NCBI GenBank assembly: GCA_025769875.1
Contig: JAGFNK010000197.1
Span: forward strand, 24,845 to 88,844
DNA from: Russula earlei
Lineage: Eukaryota > Basidiomycota > Agaricomycetes > Russulales > Russulaceae
DNA length: 64,000 nucleotides
Reading direction: 5' to 3'
This document shows, piece by piece, positions 1 to 9,027 of the stretch. The first letter of the stretch is position 1; the number at the start of each line of letters is the position of its first letter. A program made the translations under genes and the position numbers. The notes beneath the pieces were generated by a model. That model was not told where the DNA came from and searched no databases. It saw only the letters and a list, made by a program, of their open reading frames with translations.

Positions 1-286
1 CTGCACCCATCTGTAATCCCTTTATCTTATCCTCCAAAGAGTCTTTAGCAGAGATGATGATAACACCCTCTGTCTTATCATTCTTCTTCAGGTACTCCAG
101 GAGTTTCAATCCTGAACCACCCGGCAGCATAATATCGAGAATGATACAATCATAATCATACAACTCTATCTTCTCGATCGCCTCATAATAAGTGGTAACA
201 GACTCACATATATAATCTGCGGCATGCAGGAATGTTCTCATACTCTCATTCAGAGCCGGCTCATCCTCTACGATCAGTAGTTTCAA
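1..286 (-). CDS. Response regulator, receiver domain (partial, runs off the window start)
   Basis: The visible N-terminal 95 residues form a CheY-like receiver domain. The acidic pocket is in KLLIVEDEP, the phospho-acceptor Asp is in CIILDIMLPGGSG, and the Ser/Ala-Lys pair is in IIISAKD. The proline-glycine rich loop after the Asp is typical of OmpR-type regulators, but the output domain lies outside the window, so the class is inferred. No ATG is in frame. A TTG at 284-286 is the likely start because it places the conserved hydrophobic beta-1 strand right at the N-terminus, and the next in-frame stop upstream is near 350. The downstream target and partner kinase cannot be seen. Confidence 0.8.
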   Translation of the reverse strand, partial: MKLLIVEDEPALNESMRTFLHAADYICESVTTYYEAIEKIELYDYDCIILDIMLPGGSGLKLLEYLKKNDKTEGVIIISAKDSLEDKIKGLQMGA

Positions 287-399
287 ATGCGTGAAATTTG
301 ATACAAAGTACCAATATAATTCTGTAGAAACCCTGAGCAGCTCAATTGTTCAAACTTCACTTATCATTCACAATTCCTCATTCCTTTAATTAATAATTA

Positions 400-2325
400 T
401 TAATACATCCACCTCACGAAAGCCTCCACCGCCGCATATCGTGTCATCCCCAGCCTCGCATACAGGTTAGCCGTATTCGCATTCCTGTCCTCCGCTCTTT
501 GCCAGAACTCCCTCGCATCCGCCCCCTGGAAAGGAACCATATCCTTCTGCGACTGGTGGATAAAGATCCCAAAACGTTTCTTCACCACCTGGTCCGGGCT
601 CATCGGTATCGCCATCTCGATCTCCTCGATCTCCCATTCCTGCCAGGCTCCCTTATACAACCATACCCAGCAATCCTTCAACCATTCATCACCCGCCGCC
701 TTCAGTCTTCGCAAACTCTCAAACACGATATCCAAACACACTTTATGCGTCCCATGCGGATCCGCCAGGTCACCCGCACAATACACCTGGTGCGGCTGAA
801 TTTCTCTTAACAAGGCCATCGTGATCTCTATATCTGCTTCGCCCATCGGCTTCTTCTCAATAGTACCCGTTTCATAAAAAGGCAGGTTCAGGAAATGGGC
901 ACGGTCATCTGTCAACCCCACATACCGGCAGGTAGCTTTCGCCTCACAACGCCTGATCAAACCCTTGATGGCCCGGATCTCCGCGCTATCTATCTGGTTG
1001 GGTTGTTTATAAGACAAATAATCCCTGGCCGATGCCAGTATCTGCCGGCTCGTATGGTTATCAATCCCAAACATGTCCTCAAAACCCACGGCAAAGTCCA
1101 GGAACCGCGTCACAAACTCATCCGTCACCGCGATATTGCCACTGGTCTGGTAGGCTACCTGTACTTCATGCCCCTGGTCATGCAGGCGCATAAAAGTGCC
1201 ACCCATGCTGATGATATCATCATCAGGATGGGGAGAAAAGATCAAACATCTTTTGGGATGGGGAGCGCTCCGCTCCGGGTGTGCCGGTATCACCGCATTG
1301 GGTTTACCACCGGGCCAGCCCGTAATGCTATCCCTTAACAAGTAATATACCTGCAGGTTGATTTCATAGGCATCGCCTTTCTCCACCAACAGGTCACTCA
1401 GGCCACTTTCATTATAATCATGGGTAGTCAGGCTCAGAATAGGTTTATCCAGCTTTAAAGCGGTATTGATCACCGCTCTTTTGATCATCTGGGGTGTCCA
1501 CTCGCATTCTCCTGTCAGCCAGGGAGATTTGATCCGGGTCAGCTCTGCGGCTGCCAGGGTATCCACGATAAACGTACAGTCATTGTGTTGCTGTAGTATA
1601 CTCGCCGGTACCTGTTCGGTTACATGCCCTTCCACGCTGCGGGCCACTACCGGGGCTTTGTTACCCCAGGCCAGGAGCAATACGCGTTTGGCTTTTAAGA
1701 TCGTGCTGATCCCCATGGTAACCGCCAGCCTGGGCACCTGCGAGATGTTTTGAAAATCCCGCGCATTGGCCATACGGGTGCTGTTATCCAAAGTAACCAG
1801 TCTTGTTTTGGAGAAGATACTGCTACCGGGTTCATTAAAACCAATATGGCCATTGTTACCGATCCCCAATACCTGCAGGTCAATCCCACCTGCCTGTTCA
1901 ATCCACTGTTCATACTGCTGGCAGTATTGCTTGACGGCTTCTTTGGGCAGGCTGCCATCGGGTATATGGATGTTAAGCGGGTCAATATCCACATGGCTGA
2001 ACAAATGGCGGTACATAAAGCTGTAATAGCTTTGGATGGCTGCTTTGGGCAGGGGGTAGTATTCATCGAGGTTAAAAGTGATCACATTGTGAAAGCTGAG
2101 GCCTTCTTCCCTGTGGAGGCGTACGAGTTCTTTGTACAAACTAATGGGGGTGGAACCGGTGGCGAGGCCGAGTACACAGGGTAATTGCTGTGCCTGTTTT
2201 TCCAGGATGAGCCGGGCAATTTCCTGTGCGGCATAGTGGCTGCCGAGCACAGGGTTGTCAAATATCCTGACGGGGATCTTTTCGTGACTGTCGATTAAAT
2301 CAATCGCAATTTTAGTAGGGGACAT
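400..2325 (-). CDS. nagB: NagB-LmbE fusion: glucosamine-6-phosphate deaminase-like domain plus PIG-L deacetylase-like domain
   Basis: Two domains are visible. Residues about 15-280 match NagB (glucosamine-6-phosphate to fructose-6-phosphate plus ammonia), with LGLATGSTP for phosphate binding, the FNLDEY motif, and GHIGFNEPGSS. Residues about 355-640 match the PIG-L/LmbE zinc deacetylase family, with SPHPDDD and a later DPHGTH. This fused form of about 640 residues is known in Bacteroidota and suggests coupled deacetylation and deamination of amino sugars in the cytosol; that coupling is inference. One oddity is that the residue aligned with catalytic Asp141 of E. coli NagB is Asn (GNNGHIGF), while the His and Glu are kept. 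I chose the ATG at 2323-2325 over the one at 2350-2352, because the latter overlaps a good -7 promoter element. Confidence 0.85.
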   Translation of the reverse strand: MSPTKIAIDLIDSHEKIPVRIFDNPVLGSHYAAQEIARLILEKQAQQLPCVLGLATGSTPISLYKELVRLHREEGLSFHNVITFNLDEYYPLPKAAIQSYYSFMYRHLFSHVDIDPLNIHIPDGSLPKEAVKQYCQQYEQWIEQAGGIDLQVLGIGNNGHIGFNEPGSSIFSKTRLVTLDNSTRMANARDFQNISQVPRLAVTMGISTILKAKRVLLLAWGNKAPVVARSVEGHVTEQVPASILQQHNDCTFIVDTLAAAELTRIKSPWLTGECEWTPQMIKRAVINTALKLDKPILSLTTHDYNESGLSDLLVEKGDAYEINLQVYYLLRDSITGWPGGKPNAVIPAHPERSAPHPKRCLIFSPHPDDDIISMGGTFMRLHDQGHEVQVAYQTSGNIAVTDEFVTRFLDFAVGFEDMFGIDNHTSRQILASARDYLSYKQPNQIDSAEIRAIKGLIRRCEAKATCRYVGLTDDRAHFLNLPFYETGTIEKKPMGEADIEITMALLREIQPHQVYCAGDLADPHGTHKVCLDIVFESLRRLKAAGDEWLKDCWVWLYKGAWQEWEIEEIEMAIPMSPDQVVKKRFGIFIHQSQKDMVPFQGADAREFWQRAEDRNANTANLYARLGMTRYAAVEAFVRWMY

Positions 2326-2349
2326 TATTTTGCTGTTTTTTGCAGGTTT

Positions 2350-2357
2350 CAAAGGTA
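2350..2357 (-). promoter_or_regulatory. Candidate -7 element for the nagB-lmbE gene
   Basis: Read on the minus strand this is TACCTTTG, a full match to the Bacteroidota -7 consensus TAnnTTTG, 25 bases before the ATG at 2325. No clear -33 TTTG sits at the standard spacing; a TTG lies about 26 bases upstream. If the element is used, the ATG at 2352 cannot be the start. Confidence 0.4.
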
Positions 2358-2411
2358 AGATAACGATTTAAATTATAAATGCTCAATATTGTCAGCTAAA
2401 ACCTGCATTAT

Positions 2412-3045
2412 TTACGTGCTCAGTATTCCCGTCCTAAAAGCATACACCACCAACCCCTGCCGGGTACGGACATTCAATTTTCTAAACAGGTCCGCACGAT
2501 AAGAATCCACTGTATTAGGAGAAATATGTAGCAAATCAGCAATTTCTTTATAGCTGCTGTCAGTAGCGCATAATTTCAGGAACTGTTTTCTGCTTATTGC
2601 TCAGCAGTGGTTTAGGGTCACTGTCGCCAATATCATTCGCCACCTCCTCAAATAAACAGTCTTCTATATAAGGTGTATTATTCATAACCGATTGTACGGC
2701 CTGTACCAATGTTTGAGGAGAAGTACTCTTGGTAAGAAATCCCATAGCCCCCTTCCGTATCATATCCACCATTACATGTGCATGCGCCAATGAAGAAAGC
2801 CCTATTATCTTAATCAATGGGTAACGCATATGTATAATAGAAGTAGCCTCCGTACCATCCATTACCGGCATAGCAACATCCATCAATACAACATCCGGGG
2901 GAATAAGCGCAAGGGCTAATTGGTTAAGGCAATCTTTTCCGTTTGTCGCCTCAATAATTACATTCCATCCAAGGGTTACTTCGATCAATTGCTTCAGTAA
3001 TTGGCGTACAAGGGCATGGTCATCCACCAGGGCGATCCTAATCAT
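2412..3045 (-). pseudogene. NarL/FixJ-type response regulator, reading frame broken by one base
   Basis: Residues 1-125 are a receiver domain: LVDDHALVRQLL at the start, the phospho-acceptor Asp in VVLMDVAMPVMDG, then IGLSS and a Lys in FLTKS. The frame stops early at 2560, after a few out-of-frame residues. In the next frame, from about 2590 to 2412, a complete LuxR-type helix-turn-helix follows directly: KEIADLLHISPNTVDSYRAD, then RKLNVRTRQGLVVYAFRTG. Removing one base from a run of four (T at 2586-2589 on the plus strand) joins receiver and HTH into a normal regulator of about 210 residues. As written the protein would lack DNA binding. This could be a sequence error or a recent mutation; the tail shows no further decay. 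Confidence 0.8.
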
Positions 3046-3379
3046 AACAGGTCAATTAAGAATAAAATGAGAAACGACTAAACGATCTTTAACAGAATTA
3101 AAGACTCACTGGGGATACACAATACTAAGATAAAAAAATGATTAATACATCAAAAGCAGAGTACATTTTTTTGTTAAGCAAATAGAAGCATACAACATAA
3201 GGCCTGCAATGAATATAACAGATTATGCTTCTGGGAAAGTGATGCGTTTGCTGCTGAAAACACAGCTTAAATTGTCGTTAAGAAAATCCGGTGAATTCTC
3301 CTCTCTCCCGGTGAAAGAGGGGGTTCCTGATCAAATGATATGCAGAAGGATTTCGTACTTTATATAAGTACTGCATAAG
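3046..3379. other. Intergenic, 334 bases, nothing recognised
   Basis: AT-rich gap upstream of the regulator and downstream of the ABC ATPase, both on the minus strand. It probably contains the regulator promoter. I see no ORF, RNA gene, strong hairpin or repeat array. Confidence 0.4.
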
Positions 3380-5089
3380 TTATTGACTGATGGCTTTCGG
3401 GATTGACGCAATCAGCTTCTTCGTATACGCACTGGCAGGATGATTATATACCTGTTCAGCCTCACCCATCTCTTCTATCTTCCCTTTATTCATAACAATA
3501 ATGCGATCGCTGATATAACGTACTACAGACAGATCATGAGAGATAAAGATGGCTGTAAAACCAAATGACTGCTTAAGATCATTCAATAAATTCAATACCT
3601 GTGCCTGTACACTTACATCTAATGCTGACACGCTCTCATCGCAAATAATAAAAGAAGGTTCTAAAGCCAGCGCCCTCGCTATTACAATACGCTGTCGCTG
3701 ACCACCGCTAAACTCATGTGGATAACGATGATAATGTACAGCCTGCAGGCCCACCTGCTCCAGCAGCGCTATTACCCGCTCCTTTCTTTTCGCAGCAGTA
3801 CTAACAAGGCCATGCACCCGTAAAGGCTCCGCAATAGCATCCCCGATGGTCATACGTGGATTCAAAGAAGAATAAGGATCCTGGAAAATGATCTGTATAT
3901 CCTTACGCAAAGCCCGTAGCCTCGATGTATTCATATATAACAAGTCCTCACCCTTGTACAGTATTTTGCCACCGGTTGCACCCGTTAACTGTAAGATAGC
4001 CCTCCCCAAAGTACTCTTGCCACAACCGCTCTCACCCACAAGACCCAGTGTTTCCCCCTCGTATACTTCAAAGCTCACATCATCCACTGCCTTTGTATAG
4101 TTCTTCACCTTCCCTAAAAAAGTCTTTGCCGAAGGATAGTACACTTTTAGGTTCTGTATAGAGAGCAGAGCAGTCGATAGTCCATGGTCCATAGACCATG
4201 GTTGCTTACTAACTATCGTCTGTGGTCTATCGTCTATCGACTTCTCTATAAAATCTGCCACCACCGGCAGTCGTTGCCCCTTTTGATACAAAGCAGGGCG
4301 GCAAGCCAGTAATGCCCGTGTATAAGGATGCTTCGGATGTGTAAACAATTGTTCTGTGGTATTTTCTTCTACTATTTGCCCCTTATACAATACAATCACC
4401 CTATCCGCTATCTCCGCCACCACTCCCAGGTCATGGGTAATAAAGATCACCCCCATATTGTTCTGCTGCTGCAATGCCTTGATCAACCGCAATATGTTTT
4501 GTTGAACAGTAACATCCAATGCGGTAGTAGGCTCATCGCAGATCAACAAGGATGGCTCACAACTCATTGCCATAGCGATCATCACCCGCTGCTTCTGCCC
4601 GCCACTCAACTGGTGTGGATAACGGTAAAAGATGGAAGCAGGATCGGGGAGTTGCACCTTCTCAAATAAAGCGATCGCCCGTTGCTTGGCATCTGTACGC
4701 GAAAGGGCACTGTGTAAAAGAATAGCCTCCATTACCTGGTAACCACAGGTAAATACCGGGTTTAAAGAGCTCATGGGCTCCTGGAATATCATAGCCACAT
4801 CATTACCGCGAATGCGTTGCAACTGCTGCGCAGGCGCCTGCAAGAGGTCAATAGTAGTATCATCCGTAGTCAGTAATATCTCTCCATGCCTATATATCGC
4901 CGGTGGCGAAGGCAATAATTGTAAGATAGACAGGGAAGTAACAGACTTTCCCGAACCGCTTTCACCCACAATAGCAACAATTTCCCCACGGTTCACAGTA
5001 AGATGAATGTTCCGCAATGCACCCGAAGTATGGCCATTGACAACAAAATCAACACAAAGATCCTTTATCTCAAGAAGGGGAGAAGGCAT
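3380..5089 (-). CDS. Fused two-ATPase subunit of a peptide/nickel-type ABC importer (DppD-DppF like)
   Basis: Both nucleotide-binding domains of an oligopeptide/dipeptide transporter are in one 569-residue chain. Domain 1 has Walker A GESGSGKS at residues 42-49, signature LSGGQKQR and Walker [13 protein letters not shown]. Domain 2, from about residue 310, has [16 protein letters not shown] and [12 protein letters not shown], where the Walker B Glu is followed by Ser instead of Pro. The oligopeptide-specific C-terminal segment follows each domain ([15 protein letters not shown] and a shorter copy). It would power uptake of short peptides through membrane permeases encoded elsewhere; no permease or binding protein is adjacent. 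The linker at nt 4160-4256 is built from an intergenic-type repeat read in frame. Confidence 0.92.
   Translation of the reverse strand: MPSPLLEIKDLCVDFVVNGHTSGALRNIHLTVNRGEIVAIVGESGSGKSVTSLSILQLLPSPPAIYRHGEILLTTDDTTIDLLQAPAQQLQRIRGNDVAMIFQEPMSSLNPVFTCGYQVMEAILLHSALSRTDAKQRAIALFEKVQLPDPASIFYRYPHQLSGGQKQRVMIAMAMSCEPSLLICDEPTTALDVTVQQNILRLIKALQQQNNMGVIFITHDLGVVAEIADRVIVLYKGQIVEENTTEQLFTHPKHPYTRALLACRPALYQKGQRLPVVADFIEKSIDDRPQTIVSKQPWSMDHGLSTALLSIQNLKVYYPSAKTFLGKVKNYTKAVDDVSFEVYEGETLGLVGESGCGKSTLGRAILQLTGATGGKILYKGEDLLYMNTSRLRALRKDIQIIFQDPYSSLNPRMTIGDAIAEPLRVHGLVSTAAKRKERVIALLEQVGLQAVHYHRYPHEFSGGQRQRIVIARALALEPSFIICDESVSALDVSVQAQVLNLLNDLKQSFGFTAIFISHDLSVVRYISDRIIVMNKGKIEEMGEAEQVYNHPASAYTKKLIASIPKAISQ
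4160..4256. repeat. GTCNATAG/CCATGG-type repeat inside the ABC ATPase linker
   Basis: A run of near-copies of the heptamer-like unit CTATCGAC, CTATGGAC and CCATGG in both orientations, including the palindromic stretch around CCATGGTCCATAGACCATGG. It looks like non-coding repeat sequence but lies in frame between the two ATPase domains and encodes a low-complexity linker. Confidence 0.6.
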
Positions 5090-5149
5090 CCCGCTAAATT
5101 AGCGATTTCGGTCATTGCACAAGGGGTAATCGCTAAACCGGACATCCAT

Positions 5150-5202
5150 AATTCATCACTCATAATCTATCATTCATAATTGATAATTCATAATTGATCA
5201 CT
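5150..5202. repeat. AT-rich CATAATT/CATTCATAATT repeat
   Basis: Imperfect repeats of ATAATTCAT, ATAATCTAT and ATAATTGAT lie between the divergent ABC and ccsA genes. Related sequence occurs near 360-400, 10590-10620 and 63772-63787. It looks like a dispersed intergenic element of this genome. Confidence 0.5.
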
Positions 5203-5222
5203 CGTTCGTACCAAAATCCTCC

Positions 5223-5230
5223 TAATTTTG
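5223..5230 (+). promoter_or_regulatory. Candidate -7 element for ccsA-ccmD
   Basis: TAATTTTG matches TAnnTTTG and lies 65 bases before the ccsA ATG. The -33 side is weak (TTCG about 18 bases upstream). Confidence 0.35.
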
Positions 5231-5294
5231 CCGCCACAGAACGAAAATCCAGCCCAACTGACAAGCCCGGCTGTGATTCTGGAAAAAGCAAATT

Positions 5295-5984
5295 ATGATT
5301 CGACAGTCCTGGTGGAAGATATTATGTTTTCTTTTATTACTGTACGTTAGTATAGCTGCCTTCCTGGTAGAAATACCTTCTCCGCCCGGCGTTCCTTTAC
5401 AACAAAGCATCCGCAACTTCTTCTTTCATGTACCTATGTGGATGGCCATGATGGTATTGCTCACGGTTTCCGTAGTATATGCCATTAAATACCTGCGCGA
5501 TCCCAAACCTATATACGATCATTATTCTGTTGCCTACGCGACCTCGGGAGCGGTATTTGCTTTCCTCGGTCTTACCACAGGCGCCATTTGGGCCAATTAC
5601 CAATGGGGGAAACCCTGGAGCGGCGACCCAAAACAGAATGGCGCAGCCATCGCCTTCCTCATTTACATGGCCTACTTTGTACTAAGAGGCAGCATGAACG
5701 ACAATGAAAAGAAAACAAGGATCAGTGCCGTATACAACATCTTCGCCTTCTGCATGTTGTTTCCCACCATCTGGATCCTGCCCAGGATGACAGAATCACT
5801 GCACCCCGGTGGACAAGGTAGCGAGGGTAACCCCGCACTCAATCCAAAGGATATGACCCTCCAGTTAAGGATCGTATGGTATCCCGCTATTATCGGTTGG
5901 ACGCTACTCGGCGTTTGGATCACCACGCTCAAAATAAGAATAGAACTACTCACCGAAAAGCATTTGAATAATGAAGCTATTTAA
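5295..5984 (+). CDS. ccsA: Cytochrome c biogenesis protein CcsA/CcmC family
   Basis: A 229-residue integral membrane protein with about six hydrophobic segments (residues 8-25, 40-62, 80-100, 118-135, 145-165, 195-215). The tryptophan-rich loop IWANYQWGKPWSGDPKQN corresponds to the WWD haem-handling motif of the CcmC/CcsA family, and HVPMW and the DHYSVAYA region carry candidate haem-ligand histidines. Proteins of this family present haem outside the cytoplasmic membrane for attachment to apocytochrome c. The gene overlaps the following ccmD by 14 bases, which supports co-translation. In Bacteroidota this short form is usual, so nothing suggests truncation. Confidence 0.88.
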   Translation: MIRQSWWKILCFLLLLYVSIAAFLVEIPSPPGVPLQQSIRNFFFHVPMWMAMMVLLTVSVVYAIKYLRDPKPIYDHYSVAYATSGAVFAFLGLTTGAIWANYQWGKPWSGDPKQNGAAIAFLIYMAYFVLRGSMNDNEKKTRISAVYNIFAFCMLFPTIWILPRMTESLHPGGQGSEGNPALNPKDMTLQLRIVWYPAIIGWTLLGVWITTLKIRIELLTEKHLNNEAI

Positions 5985-6183
5985 AAAAATATGCCTGTTC
6001 TTCCTCTGCCTGTTCGCCGGCCTATACTCCTTTGCACAGGATGTCGCCGCATCAACAGACCCAATGAGAAGCAACGGTAAAATATATGTAGTGATGGCCG
6101 TAGTGATCACTATCATCCTCGGCCTGTTTATTTACGTATTTACACTCGACAGGAAAATAAGCCGGCTCGAAAAGAACCGGTAA
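5971..6183 (+). CDS. CcmD family small membrane protein
   Basis: A 70-residue protein with two hydrophobic segments: an N-terminal signal-like stretch ending near FAQD (about residue 23) and a second helix at residues 37-58 followed by a basic tail (DRKISRLEKNR). It overlaps the end of ccsA by 14 bases in another frame. CcmD-type proteins assist haem handling next to CcmC. The assignment rests mainly on size, topology and gene order, since the sequence is too short for firm motifs. Confidence 0.75.
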   Translation: MKLFKKICLFFLCLFAGLYSFAQDVAASTDPMRSNGKIYVVMAVVITIILGLFIYVFTLDRKISRLEKNR

Positions 6184-6244
6184 CCAGCAACTTGTAACGA
6201 TTAAGTATTGCCATATTTAAAACAACAATTAAAATTGTACATCC

Positions 6245-7549
6245 ATGTCAAATCAACCCTACAGTTTCTTTCAGAGTGTTGAGAAGAGTTTCGACAAAGC
6301 AGCCCGTTTCACCAAATGGGAAAAAGGTCTCTTAGAACAGATCAAAGCCTGTAACAGCATTTACAGTATGCGTTTCCCGGTAAAAATGGACGATGGCCGC
6401 ATTGAAGTAATTGAAGCCTACCGCGTACAGCACTCCCAGCACAAAACACCCTGCAAAGGAGGTATCCGCTTTAGCAATGAAGTAAACCAGGATGAAGTAA
6501 TGGCCCTCGCCAGCCTCATGACCTACAAATGCGCTATTGTAAACGTACCTTTTGGTGGCGGTAAAGGCGGTATCAAGATCGATCCCCGCAAACACAGCCC
6601 CTACGAACTCGAAAAGATCACCCGCCGTTATACCAGCGAACTGGTAAAGAAGAACTTTATCGGACCCGGTATTGACGTTCCCGCTCCTGATTATGGTACC
6701 GGCGAAAGAGAAATGGCTTGGATAGTAGATACCTACCAGTCATTAAAACCCGGCGAAATAGACAGCGCCGGTTGCGTAACCGGCAAACCCGTAAGCCAGG
6801 GTGGTGTTCGTGGCCGTAAAGAAGCAACAGGCCTCGGCGTATTCTTTGGCATACGCGAAGTATGCAACATGCCCGATGTAATGAAACGCCTCGGTTTAAG
6901 CCTCGGCGTAGAAGGCAAATCTGTAGTAGTACAGGGTCTTGGTAACGTAGGGTACCATAGTGCCAAATTCTTCCGCGAACATGGCGCAAAAGTAGTAGCC
7001 ATCGCAGAGTTTGAAGGCGCTATCTACAAAGCAGAAGGTATCAATGAAGAAGAACTGTTCCAGCATAGAAAAGCAACCGGTTCTATATTAAACTTCCCCG
7101 GCGCCACCAACCTCGAAAGCAATGGTGCCGCACTGGAACTCGAATGTGATATCCTCATTCCTGCCGCTTTGGAGAATGTGATCAACGGACAAAACGCACC
7201 AAGGGTAAAAGCAAAGATCATAGGCGAAGCCGCCAATGGCCCTTTAACACCCGAAGCAGATGAGATCTTCATCAAAAAAGGAACCCTCGTAGTACCGGAT
7301 ATGTACCTCAACGCAGGTGGTGTAACCGTAAGCTACTTCGAATGGTTAAAAAACCTCAGCCACGTCCGTTACGGACGTATGGAAAAGCGCTTCACCGAAA
7401 ACATGAACACGCATATCCTCGCACAAATAGAAGAGTTAAGCAATAAAAAAGTAAACGACAAAGAACGCAAGCTCATCATGCACGGCGCAGATGAAGTAGA
7501 CCTGGTACACAGTGGCCTGGAAGAAACCATGATCACCGCAAACCCGTGA
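6245..7549 (+). CDS. gdhA: Glutamate dehydrogenase, C-terminus shifted out of frame
   Basis: Glu/Leu/Phe/Val dehydrogenase: oxidative deamination of glutamate to 2-oxoglutarate, or the reverse, in the cytosol. Visible features are the substrate-binding and catalytic region [10 protein letters not shown] and [12 protein letters not shown], then [12 protein letters not shown], and an NAD(P)-binding fold with GLGNVG. The frame stops at 7549 with ITANP, but the expected C-terminus continues in the next frame from 7548 to the stop at 7662-7664 ([20 protein letters not shown], then VCAINKVGTSYAELGIFP). One extra C in the CCC at 7543-7545 explains this. The intact protein would be about 473 residues. 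The missing tail packs into the hexamer in this family, so either the base is an error or the enzyme is damaged. Confidence 0.9.
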   Translation: MSNQPYSFFQSVEKSFDKAARFTKWEKGLLEQIKACNSIYSMRFPVKMDDGRIEVIEAYRVQHSQHKTPCKGGIRFSNEVNQDEVMALASLMTYKCAIVNVPFGGGKGGIKIDPRKHSPYELEKITRRYTSELVKKNFIGPGIDVPAPDYGTGEREMAWIVDTYQSLKPGEIDSAGCVTGKPVSQGGVRGRKEATGLGVFFGIREVCNMPDVMKRLGLSLGVEGKSVVVQGLGNVGYHSAKFFREHGAKVVAIAEFEGAIYKAEGINEEELFQHRKATGSILNFPGATNLESNGAALELECDILIPAALENVINGQNAPRVKAKIIGEAANGPLTPEADEIFIKKGTLVVPDMYLNAGGVTVSYFEWLKNLSHVRYGRMEKRFTENMNTHILAQIEELSNKKVNDKERKLIMHGADEVDLVHSGLEETMITANP

Positions 7550-7685
7550 GATCATGGATATCTGGACTGCCAATCCCGAAATACCCGACATGCGTACGGC
7601 TGCCTATGTTTGTGCCATCAACAAAGTAGGTACCAGCTATGCTGAATTAGGTATCTTCCCTTAATAATCTCAGTGTTAAACTATA

Positions 7686-7714
7686 AAATAGGTCAACCGC
7701 AGGTTGACCTATTT
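7686..7714 (+). terminator. Hairpin after gdhA
   Basis: A perfect 13-bp stem (AAATAGGTCAACC) with a three-base GCA loop, ending in TATTTTCATTATTTTC. It lies 21 bases after the restored gdhA stop, so it also supports the longer gdhA frame. Confidence 0.8.
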
Positions 7715-7730
7715 TCATTATTTTCACTCC

Positions 7731-9009
7731 ATGCGAAAAACGCCTGCACGCCCTCACACTCATCCTCTTATCCTATATAGCCCATGCACAGCAGGCAAAG
7801 TTTATCGACTCCATCCTGCTCAACCGAACCATCCTCATCCCTGAATACAGGCAGCCCCTTGTCAGTAATAAAAGCATGGTACTAAAGATGAGCTTTGGCG
7901 CAAGCGAGTTCACCGATACCACCGGTTTTTACCAGTTAAACAATGCCGATATCCTCTCTGTAGACCTCGTATATTCCGACTTCCCCGCGGGGCAGGACCT
8001 CAAAGAATTAAATAGAAAAAGATACCTCTCTTATTAAAACTATTACCCTTCCTCTCCGCCAACAAGGAAACCACCTGGCAAATGGTCAGGCAAACCAATG
8101 GTAAAGACAAAGAATCATCCGAAAACCTCCTGCATGGATTTGTTATCAACTACCGTCCGCCCTACACCAAAACAGACGCAGATAGTGAGATGGCCTATAT
8201 TAAAAAAGTAACAGACGCATTACCCAAACCCGTAGCAGAAGAAACAAAGCCCGGCGCAAAGGTTCGCTACTGGGATGTGATCTATGGCAAAGGAGATAAA
8301 CTAAAGAAAGAACCATTCGATACAGCCGCTGAACTAAAACGGAAAGCAGTATTATCACCGGCATGGACAGATTCTACGGTGTTCCGCATCATACAGCGCA
8401 ATCATTTTAAAGATGTACTCGTAGTAATGGATGTAACAGGCAGTATGTCGCCCCTATTCCGCACAGGTACTGGGATGGCTATCCGCGCAGGACAATGTAA
8501 AATTTATCACCTGCTTCAATGATGGCAATGGCAGGGCCGAATATGATAAGCCTATCGGCAATACAGGAGGGATCTACGGAGAACCCTACCAGGATCTGGC
8601 CCAGGCAAGCAAGCTTATTACAACCACCATGAGTAGGGGTGGAGGAGGCATGCGACCCGAAAATGATTGTGAAGCCATACTAAAAGCAATAGAGTTATGC
8701 CAGGACTGTAAAGACGTAGTATTAATAGCCGACTCCTGGGCGCCGGTAAGAGATATAGAGTTGGTACAACGAATCAAAAAGCCGGTGAAGATAGTAGTAT
8801 GCGGCGGCTCAATAGGTGTACATGCAGACTATGTAACCATTGCAGCCCAAACGCATGGCAGCCTCTATTTCAGGGATAGCGACGTGCTAAACCTTTCTCC
8901 CTTGTTGCAAGGGCAACGCCTCACCATAAGAGGCAGGGATTATTATATGTTCAATGGAAAAGCCGTAGCTATACTACCACCCACCCACTCATTAACAATT
9001 AACCATTGA
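7731..9009 (+). pseudogene. Secreted VWA-domain protein, broken by three frame changes
   Basis: Four reading-frame pieces line up into one protein of about 425 residues. Piece 1 is only the ATG at 7731 plus a few codons. Piece 2 (about 7741-8037) gives a signal peptide (LTLILLSYIAHAQ) and an N-terminal domain. Piece 3 (to 8522) carries HGFVINYRPPYTK and the start of a von Willebrand A domain with the MIDAS motif DVTGSMSP. Piece 4 (from about 8451 to 9009) carries the rest of the VWA fold: MSRGGGGMRPENDCEAILKA, VVLIADSWAPVRDI and KIVVCGGS. Frame changes sit at A5 7736-7740, between 8016 and 8037, and at C4 8451-8454. The protein content is otherwise well kept. The role is unknown; VWA proteins of this type usually bind metal or partner proteins in the envelope. 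Confidence 0.7.
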
Positions 9010-9027
9010 CAATTAACAATTAATAAT
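8990..9027. repeat. ATTAACAATTAACCATTGACAATT-type intergenic repeat
   Basis: Composed of TTAACAATT, AACCATTGAC and AATTAACAATT units. Related copies lie at 10628-10660, 28917-28937 (reverse orientation) and 43261-43293. It provides the stop codon of the VWA gene and the stop codon of the convergent gene at 9020. Confidence 0.65.

Noticed and set aside
7540..7560. Programmed frameshift in gdhA
   Set aside because: No slippery heptamer or downstream pseudoknot is evident; the gene family is not known to use one; nearby genes show the same kind of lesion.
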